A stretch of 64,000 nucleotides of DNA, from positions 286,934 through 350,933 of the forward strand of contig VDMD01000033.1 in assembly GCA_007026445.1 (NCBI GenBank), read 5' to 3'. The translations under genes and the position numbers were made by a program. Source of the stretch: Schizophyllum amplum. Taxonomy: Eukaryota; Basidiomycota; Agaricomycetes; Agaricales; Schizophyllaceae. Under the pieces are notes generated by a model. The model saw only the letters and a program-made list of their open reading frames with translations. It searched no databases and had not been told where the DNA came from. Each line of letters begins with the position of its first letter. Within the stretch, counting starts at the first letter, position 1. Positions 56,849 through 64,000 of this stretch are shown here, in pieces.

Positions 56849-57561
56849 GGTGGACGATGGCTGGATGCTGATGGGAGACGGAGGAAGGGGGGTGGCGCTT
56901 TTATGTAAAGGCGCGGCGGCGACGGAGTGGGGGGCAATGAAGTGGGGGGCAATGATATCGAACCATCCGGCCGCTTTTTTCTTCGACGCGAGAGGCGCCC
57001 AACGCGTTTTTACTCCATTTGGCAAAGTCCATTGTACTCGTCTTTTGTCTCGCCGCCATCGTTCTACGATGTTGCTCACTGCAGATTCTGCCCTCTTTTG
57101 TGCTCTGCTTTGTGCAGCCCCTCCGGGAACTTGTACGCCCTTCGTATCACTGTGCAGGAGCCTTGCGCTTGTAGGGCCTAGCAATCGCCTGCACCGCCGG
57201 CCGCAACTCGCAAGCATCGCAGTGGCGGTTTGAGCTGAGTTCGAGGGCGCCCAGAGCATGCTGTATCAACCACAACAGATCTTCTGATAGCTTTTATACC
57301 TCGCCGAGCGCTCGTGGGCACCGCGATGCGATATCATCCGACCTCCGTGGCAATAGTCCGGAAAAGACAGGCTGGGATTACAATAACCAACAACGTAGAT
57401 GGGTAAGTCCACTGGTAGCCACAAAAGCCATGTCCAACGCAATCACAACCTATAACAGATAAATAATACTCAGTCCTGGCCACTATATCATACAAGTGGA
57501 GGATAGGCCTACCGCGAAACTCGTTAACGGGGCGATGAAGATCGTAGTTGGAGACGCACGT
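56849..57561. other. Intergenic, no supported gene
   Basis: Holds the farnesyl diphosphate synthase promoter and the 3' flank of the small secreted protein gene. I see nothing else. Confidence 0.5.
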
Positions 57562-58131
57562 TTAGCACTCGACGTCCTGCGCGCTGTCGAGGACGATGAA
57601 CCACTCAGTGAAGCCCCTCGCCGTGTCGGACTGGTTGAACCAGGAAAGCTCGTTGCGGCCATCGGCGATGACGAGGTCGAAGCGACCAGGGCCAATCTTG
57701 AACACATCATCAGCTTTGATTTCAACGCCACATCGCTGTTTCGGACGCACCTCGTTGATGACCTTCGTGTACGTCTCGCCGTAAAGCGGGATGCCGAAGC
57801 GGTCGTCCGTCGTGTTCCACCCGCCGGTGATGGTGCCCTCGGGCAGGCCGTCCGTCGAGTTAACGAACTCGACAGTGTAGTACACATCGTCCGAGGGAAT
57901 GAGGACTGCGGTGAGGTTGTACGGGCAGAGCATCTTCAGCTCGCCGTCCTCCACAATGGCGGAGATGGAGAGGTCGATGGGCTGGGAGCCAGCGAGGGAG
58001 TAGCCGTACTCGCTGTCCTGGAGCGTCCAGTTGCCATCCTCGTTCCCGACGTCGGCTGTCGCGGACGACTTAAGACCGGCCGCGCTGGCGAGCGCAACAG
58101 CGGAGAGAAGGGCAAGGGCGCCGGCGAACAT
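57562..58131 (-). CDS. Small secreted protein of unknown function
   Basis: A single exon of 189 codons starting at 58131. MFAGALALLSAVALASAAG is a clear signal peptide. The mature protein has N-glycosylation sites (NWT, NLT, NST, NTT, NQS), a beta-rich look (SISAIVEDGELKMLCPYNLTAVLIPSDDVYYTVEFVNSTD) and two or three Cys (LCPYN, RCGVEI and a terminal VEC). It ends FIVLDSAQDVEC. I do not recognise a domain. The base pattern and codon use look like a real fungal gene: no stops, GC-rich third positions. A secreted adhesion or ligand-binding role is a guess only. Confidence 0.75.
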   Translation of the reverse strand: MFAGALALLSAVALASAAGLKSSATADVGNEDGNWTLQDSEYGYSLAGSQPIDLSISAIVEDGELKMLCPYNLTAVLIPSDDVYYTVEFVNSTDGLPEGTITGGWNTTDDRFGIPLYGETYTKVINEVRPKQRCGVEIKADDVFKIGPGRFDLVIADGRNELSWFNQSDTARGFTEWFIVLDSAQDVEC

Positions 58132-59234
58132 CGTTGTCGTGACTATTGACGAAGGGGGGGATCAGGTGTGGAAAGGGGTATTGAGGACGGCTGCGTTGGA
58201 CGAGGGGAACGTCGAGAAAAGAACGTGTGTGGTGGTGGGAACCGTGGACTGGGAAGAGGAAACGGCGCCCGTCTTCGCGGGTGCTTATATACTGCGGGCA
58301 CGGCGCGGCAGATGGTTGCCGAGTTCATCATCATCCCACTTCGCGGGTCGCGTGGAACTGTTGGGACCTGCAGGCTCGCGCAGACAAAGAAACCCTCAAA
58401 CGTGACAATGCATGCTGTCGTTCATAGAACAATTTCGGAGTGACTTTCATTGCTCTGAAGCTCAGGCCGTCTCTCGACATGGCTTGCACAAGGGATCCAG
58501 CCAACAGCCGCCGGCTACAATAGTACAAGTTGCGCTCACCTCGAACTAGTTTCAAGAGGGCCACCACTGCGTGTGTCATATGGTGAGTTAGGAAATGGGG
58601 CAGAATGCCCACGTGGTTCAATCAAAATCAGTCCCACCACGTGTTAGGGTTAGGGTTAGCTCCGACTTGGAATAAAAAAGCAAAAGTGCCGTTTACATAT
58701 AAGAAGTCCGTATATAGAAGCGCGAATTGTACACCATATTGCCAACAGGCGAGACAGTATTTTACATAGCGTCCAGGAGTACACACCATACGCCATCGCC
58801 AAGACATCGGCCAGAAAACCATCTTCGGACTTCGCCATATGCGAATCGTGTATGCAGTCGTGGGTCTGAAAGTCTTCGGCGGGCTCCCAGGTGTCGTGGG
58901 CAGTGCTCTATCCCCACCAGCGCACTAAATACCCTGTCTCGCCTTGAATCGCCTATTTACCGATGACGCGTTCGACTCTGCAGTACACGCTCCCCTTACG
59001 GCTGACCACCATTCCTAGCGGAAGCCTACTCCATGGATGATCACACGAAATTGCTGACAATTCAAATACCACCGATCGCGTACATTTAGTGAGCTATTGT
59101 ACCAATCTAACTCGTCCTCTATATGAACCGCAGCGGAGTGGTGACAGGCAGATTCTCGGTCAAGTATTGACGACGGATGTTGCGACTGGCACGCGCGGCT
59201 GCAGCACGAGTGAGCAAGCGTAGGCGAGGAGAGA
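58132..59234. other. Intergenic, 1.1 kb without a supported gene
   Basis: Contains a short telomere-like repeat at 58644-58659 but no recognisable gene on either strand. Confidence 0.5.
58644..58659 (+). repeat. Interstitial telomere-like TTAGGG repeat
   Basis: The sequence reads TTAGGGTTAGGGTTAG, two full units and a part, the fungal telomere unit. It is short and isolated. Confidence 0.8.
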
Positions 59235-60693
59235 TCAGCACGCACGAATTTCTCGCCAGATCGCATCTTCTCGGATTAAGACCTCCTTCCAATGCGCATG
59301 ACCAAGGATAACGCTCGCTGTGTCGTACTCATCCTGCTGGGCTTCTTCCTGATTGTATCCCCCCACATATACCGAGACCAGGCCAGGCAGCGTCACCTCC
59401 AAGCTGCCTTGCAGCAGGCTGATATGATTCCACCCGACATCAATCGTCCGAAGTGCCGGCATGACGACCTCAGAAAATATAGGGCCTTGAGGGTCCCCTG
59501 CACACGTATCAGCTTCAAGTTTGACCAGATCAATAACACAACTACCTTCCGTTTGTCCCCCTTCTATGTTGAAGACACTCAGAGACGCGCTGCTATCACG
59601 GAGTAGACGGCGAAGAACATCCCAATCACGACCTCCCATCCAGCTGAATACCCGAATGGATAAGCGCGTAAGACGAAAGAAGTAGAAGTTGCGCAAGCGC
59701 TCGCGTATCCCCCCACTCATTCTGATCGTGAGACTGCGGCAAGACAAAGCGATTTTTTGCTCGATGTCAACCTTCGGTGTCCTCCGAAGGGAGGGCTCGA
59801 CCTCACCAACAGCCCATCCGGGCTCCGCTGACCATGCGTTGTATCCTGCAGACATGTCGGTCAAGGTTAGACTCGACAAACGAGCACCCAGTGTCCTCCC
59901 ATCTCCAGGAACTGTCCGAGATAGCAAAAAGTGCATTCCCCACGGACCAGTAGTCTCCAGGTGCACCGTATGCACAGATCTCAGCAACACGTCGCCATCC
60001 CAGGCTCCCCAAGATCTCGCCATCGCCCGCCAAGCGTCATCACCAGCGAGGGCAAAAGTGAGGGAGCGGATGTCTGACATGCCCCCGGTGCTGAGGAAGG
60101 CCATGAGCTTGTCGGTTTTTGCCGACATGTGGTCAGAAAACCGCAACGAACGCGTGTTCTGGCCTAGGCTCCGGCGCAAACTGCCTAATAACAGATGAAC
60201 CTGTCACGCTTCTTTTCCGTTTCCTTGAACTCACTAGCGCTGCTTCCAGGCCTCGCCGACGATTGTATATCGATAGACTCTTTGCCGTCCAACTGCCTCA
60301 CGACGGGGAGCTTGCCGAGCCATGCACATAAAGCCAGCGCGTGCGACGACACTGTCGCACGAGGAAGCTCGCGACCTGCAGAGCATATGAGGGCCTCTTA
60401 GTGTCAGCGGAACGAAGAGGCGTACTTGTACCGTTCTCTTTAGCACGTATTAAATTCTCCAAGTTTTGCCATTCGACCATACTGTCCCACGCGCGATCGG
60501 ACACGCAGATCTCCCTCAAACGCTCGCCCCTCGTCGCGTCTGCCAGATGCTTGCAGGTCAAACCCAACGAGAAGACGTCCGGCAAGCACGACAAGACTGT
60601 TATCAGCGCCCAGACCTCCGCTGATAAAGCGAACAATGCGCCAGACGGGCTGCCACTTAGCTGGCCGCGAACTTTTCCGTTGAGAGTATCCAT
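59235..60693 (-). CDS. F-box-like protein (family C)
   Basis: Three exons give a complete 450-residue product: 60432-60693, 60235-60375 and 59235-60184. The introns are 60376-60431 (donor GTACAA, acceptor CTGCAG) and 60185-60234 (donor GTGAGT, acceptor TTATTAG). It starts MDTLNGKVRGQLSG. The F-box-like block is FALSAEVWALITVLSCLPDVFSLGLTCKHLADATR. Exon 2 reads ELPRATVSSHALALCAWLGKLPVVRQLDG, and exon 3 has irregular leucine-rich strands (RSLTFALAGDDAW, LRSVHTVHLETTG, SSLTLTDMSAG). It ends EVLIREDAIWREIRAC. No frame defect remains once these introns are used. The F-box is more divergent than in families A and B, so the SCF role is less sure. Confidence 0.78.
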
Positions 60694-60866
60694 GTTGGCG
60701 GAAAGCAAGGCGGATTGTTCAGGCGAAAATCATTCAGCGCAACGCCATTATTTCATATATGTCTTTGTCACGCGCCGTGTGCCTATGCCTGTCAAAGGGA
60801 AGCGGGAGCAGATGTCGGATACTAAATAGCCCAATCGAGTGCGTATGAGACCTCGTTGACGATCCA

Positions 60867-61673
60867 TCAGTCGTCGTTGTCGTTCATCACTTCCAACGCT
60901 AGCTCTAGCTTCAGGAAATGTTCGACCTCCTGTTCTTCCTGTTTGTCCGCCGACATGCTTTCATCCTCCCCGTCTGCGAACCTGGTCGTGTCGTCGGTGA
61001 GAGCCAGCCTCCTAAGACTGGCCGAACCAGCGTCACGCCAGAATGCCTGCGACATAAGTCAATGCGCATGTCCCGAATTTCTGGCATCAACACTGACTAT
61101 GTCCATAACCGCCAAGGCCGGCCCACCCTGTGCCGCCGAGCCTCGTCCTCCCAACAAATACCAGATGATTTTTTCCAGACATTCCGAGCCTCTCGATGCG
61201 CCTTCCGGTCATTGCTTGACAGGCGGCCGAAGTCAGGCGGGGAGTACAGAGCGCCATACAGAGAATTCAGGCGCAAGACGCGCAAGAGATCTTCCGATGT
61301 GAGGTGCGGCGCGAACACCAGCTCGTCCTGTTTACCTGTTAGTTGGCACGCGAATAACGAACAATTGCCCTACTAATTCATGTGCCAACGCGACAGCCTT
61401 ATCTCCGTCGCTTCCATCCCGGTCATTCCCAAGACCATCGACCAACAAAGAAGGCATACCAGGCTCAGCGTACCAAGGATTATGAGTATCCTAGATTGCT
61501 TAGCACAAGCGCGCGTGTAGCACTACGCGGCCCACCTCAGGCCTTTCAACAGGCGTTGTCGACGTCCACTTCTTCCCCGGAATTGTGAACGAAATCAGAT
61601 CTGCGAAGAAGTAGAATATGCCGCGCACAGCGACCGGCATGTTTTTGTGGCCGTTGCGACACGAATTCGACAT
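60867..61673 (-). CDS. Unknown small protein with an acidic C-terminus, four exons
   Basis: Not recognised. Exons 61536-61673, 61374-61490, 61127-61327 and 60867-61046 join in phase 0 at all three junctions, with introns of 45, 46 and 80 nt bearing good GT-AG sites, giving 211 residues. It starts MSNSCRNGHKNMPVAVRG with a hydrophobic patch (IFYFFADLISFTI). The centre reads DELVFAPHLTSEDLLRVLRLNSLYGALY, and the end is acidic and helical (KQEEQEVEHFLKLELALEVMNDNDD). The consistent phases argue for a real gene although no single frame is long. It lies about 170 bp upstream of the F-box gene start, on the same strand. The start codon could be further upstream. Confidence 0.55.
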
Positions 61674-62198
61674 GGCAGCGTGCTTTGCGAATCGCAACTA
61701 CAAACGTCAGTCCAAGCCAGTTTGATAGACAAATGCCCACCATTATGTTCTGTAGTTGACGGACGAAAACTTTATTTCCATCCAATAGAAGCTCGTATGC
61801 GGAGGTCAGTCCCTATCAATTTAAGTACGAGCCCTGTAACATAGGGCTCAGACTTCCAATGTTTTACTATAATCATTGTACACTAGTTACAGGATCTCGT
61901 AGGTACGACTCGTAGCTACATCCGCCGACAGTTCCCCTGGGCAGCTGGCTCTCGGCCGTTCCCGCTGGGTCACTGGCTGGTCGGCTCGCGCCTGCTCGCC
62001 ACTCGTCCGCTCGCCTCCGCACGTGCCGCCCGAGCTCACAACCCACGCCCGGTCCAGCTCGCAGCTCGCTCACGCCCACACCAGCTCACCTGCCCGCCCA
62101 CGCTCGCGGTCCGCACCCCACCCGGCTCGCCGTTCCACCCAGCTCGAGCTCGCTGCCGCTCCCGCGCGCGCACCGGCGGTCCGTGCCCCACCCAGCGC

Positions 62199-62310
62199 GC
62201 CGCTCGCCACCGCGCTCGCACCCGCGCCGCTCGCCACCGCGCTCGCACCCGCGCCGCTCGCCACCGCGCTTGCTCCCGCACCGCTCGCCACCGCGCTTGC
62301 TCCCGCACCG
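62199..62310 (+). repeat. 27-bp minisatellite
   Basis: Four consecutive copies of a unit like GCCGCTCGCCACCGCGCTCG followed by CACCCGC, with a degenerate continuation. Copies begin near 62199, 62226, 62253 and 62280. Confidence 0.85.
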
Positions 62311-63069
62311 CTCCCACCGCGCTCGCTCCCGCGTCACCCCCGCACTCGCTCCCGCGCCACCCCACCCCCGCGCTCACTCCCGCACCACCCCCGTGCTCAC
62401 CGCCGCTCCCGCACTCTCCTGACCCCACCTACTACCTCACTACCCGCACCCGTTCCCGCGCTCGCCGGTCTCGTGCACTGCCCTGCACTAGCAGCGCCAC
62501 GGGACCCGCAGCGCACGCACAGCGCAGAGGGTGGGTGACGTGGCTGGGAGGCGGCACGGCGGCACGGGTATGGTATTGGGTGAATGACGCGCCGGTTTGG
62601 CCGGCGCGGCGCGGGAGTGTGGTAGGGCGTTGGGTGCGCGGTGACGTCGGAGGAGAGGGTGGTGAGGGTGCGCGAGAAGGCGCAGCGCGTGGTGAGGTCG
62701 GAGGAGGGAGGTGGTGGTGACGCTGCTCCGAGTCTCCCCGATCACGGGTGACGGGTGCTGTTGAGCACAAACGCGGCGGCGGCGCGGCGAGGAAGAGGAG
62801 GAGAGGACGGGGCGCGTCAACGGCGACAACGACGTGGTCGAGCCACGCCGACATCGCCGGCGACCGCGACCCGTGGTGGTGGAGGGCAGATGGTGGGTGG
62901 TAGAAGGAAAGAGCAGCGGAATTGATCGCGGCGAAATTTGACGCGAGCGCCACGTGTTCGGCAAATGCCGGTGACGCGCGTCGACGCCCTGTCGGCATTG
63001 CTGGCGGGGCCGCGCTCGCCGTTGCACGCGGTGTCTGGTGCGCGCTGCTTTGTAGCGGCTGTATAAGCA

Positions 63070-63087
63070 ATATATATATATATATGT
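63070..63087 (+). repeat. AT microsatellite
   Basis: An uninterrupted alternating AT run of about 17 nt, standing out in an otherwise GC-rich region. Confidence 0.9.
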
Positions 63088-63419
63088 CAATTGTCTAGGT
63101 AGATAGCTGGTACAATATATGCTAAAGATACCCTCTGCGTGAGAGGGCGAGCAGGAGCAGGTGGGGGGAACTACGCAGAGCAGCCTGCTCGCGCTCGCAC
63201 TGCACGCTGTTTGGTGGTGGGTAGGACCCCGCGCATCTCCCGCAATGACGGAACACAGGTACGGGGGCGCTGGGATGCGTGGCTGTCGGCATGCTTGCAC
63301 TTGCGGATCGGCGATCAACGGTGTTTGCGGGACTCGCGGGCGATATGGCGAGGGTGTGTGCCGTGTGGGAGAGGATGCGCGCGGAAAGGAGGCGAGGCGT
63401 GGAGGCGAGGCGTGGGGGA

Positions 63420-63520
63420 GAGGCGTAGGCGAGGGCGTGGGCGCGAGGGCGAGGGCGCGAGGGCGAGGGCGCGCGAGGGCAAGGGCGAGGACGCGAGGCT
63501 GAGGGTGAGCACGAGGGCGA
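63420..63520 (+). repeat. GAGGGC / GCGAGG purine-rich tract
   Basis: Repeated GCGAGGGCGAGG-like hexamers and variants over about 100 bp, strongly G-rich on the plus strand. Confidence 0.8.
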
Positions 63521-64000
63521 GGGAGCGCAGGGAAGCGCCGGCGCCAACAATAAGGAACGACGCGCACGTCGACACCTAGACGTGCGTGGACGTCGTCGAC
63601 AACGGCGTAGGGCGTTGGCGACGCGACCTCGCTGGCGCTGCTCCCGCTCGCCGCGCCTGCTCGCCCCCTCCCCTATCGCACAGCGTCCCCGAACGCTGCG
63701 TATGCGCGGACGCTCGTCCCAGCGTCGCGCAGACGCGGGAGTACGGCGAGGGCAGGAGCCGCGGGAGTACGGCGAGCGCCGCCTCGCCCTCGGTGTGCCC
63801 GTCGCCGTCTCTGCGCGCCTGCCCCCGCGCACGTCTCTTGCGTACGCTCGCGCGCTCTTGAGTCACTGACTTTGGTTTTGTTAGCTCTAAACTCACGGGC
63901 TGTGCGTAGCGGACGCACCTGACGAGGGGCGCTTCCCGCGCCCCCTCGCTCGCCAAACCCAACGTGGGGCGCTTTTAAAAGGCCCCGATTCGCCTGAGAA

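Larger units (their letters stand above)
61861..64000. other. GC-rich low-complexity region at the right end
   Basis: Very GC-rich, C-rich on the plus strand to about 62480 and G-rich afterwards, with compositional repeats. Large open frames on both strands (for example 62488-63567 minus) encode only Arg/Pro/Ala/Ser-rich strings and are not believable. It includes a 27-bp minisatellite, an AT microsatellite and a GAGGGC-type tract, listed separately. No gene is supported. Confidence 0.7.

Noticed and set aside
56255..57259. A longer N-terminal extension of the farnesyl diphosphate synthase frame
   Set aside because: The extra residues start at a non-ATG codon and resemble translated 5' leader; the ATG at 56848 gives the normal family start.
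62023..63962. Long open frames on both strands in the GC-rich end region
   Set aside because: They encode Arg/Pro/Ala/Ser strings caused by repeats and composition, overlap each other in several frames and have no domain content.

Overview
The window is nuclear DNA from a filamentous basidiomycete, most likely an Agaricomycete of the wood-decay type. The evidence is dense short GT-AG introns of about 45-80 nt with CTNAC/CTGAC branch motifs, gene spacing of roughly 2 kb, and several families expanded in Agaricomycetes: DUF6534-type membrane proteins, F-box/LRR-like proteins, degenerate kinase-like proteins and GMC oxidoreductases. I do not name a species. Gene models were built by hand from open frames, splice-site phase and remembered family patterns; no alignment was run.

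Region by region. 0-6.4 kb: the 3' part of a 1-Cys peroxiredoxin, a multi-pass membrane protein, a class V aminotransferase and the exosome subunit Rrp43. 6.4-7.4 kb: a palindrome-bearing tandem repeat. 7.5-19 kb: two F-box paralogues flank an amidohydrolase, a class III aminotransferase, phosphomannose isomerase and a Kelch protein; the second F-box copy (17.55-19.05 kb) looks damaged. 19.4-21.4 kb: a TPR/J-domain co-chaperone. 22.0-25.5 kb: a head-to-head inverted pair of kinase-like genes. 26.4-28.1 kb: a BAHD-type acyltransferase. 29.6-31.7 kb: a DUF6534 membrane protein. 32.2 kb: tRNA-Ile(AAU). 32.9-36.4 kb: a tandem pair of F-box genes. 36.9-39.6 kb: STT3. 40.3-41.1 kb: a GPI-anchored Ser/Thr-rich wall protein. 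42.3-44.7 kb: a GMC oxidoreductase with a GPI-like tail. 45.3-45.9 kb: a secreted Cys-rich protein. 46.3-48.6 kb: an amino-acid/GABA-type permease. 48.6-49.4 kb: a frameshifted DUF3669-like gene. 49.6-51.5 kb: a secreted berberine-bridge-type FAD oxidase. 52.7-54.5 kb: siroheme synthase. 54.8-55.2 kb: an intact hAT-like MITE. 55.7-56.8 kb: farnesyl diphosphate synthase. 57.6-58.1 kb: a small secreted protein. 59.2-60.7 kb: another F-box gene. 60.9-61.7 kb: a small unknown gene. 61.9-64 kb: GC-rich minisatellite DNA.

The genes do not form one pathway. Conserved housekeeping genes (RRP43, PMI, STT3, DNAJC7-like, MET1/MET8 fusion, ERG20, tRNA-Ile) are interleaved with fast-evolving lineage-expanded families and secreted oxidases. 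The most unusual structures are the inverted kinase-like pair, with near identity only around the palindrome centre and different catalytic residues lost in each copy; the tandem palindrome array upstream of the first F-box gene; and the complete MITE with an 8-bp target duplication.
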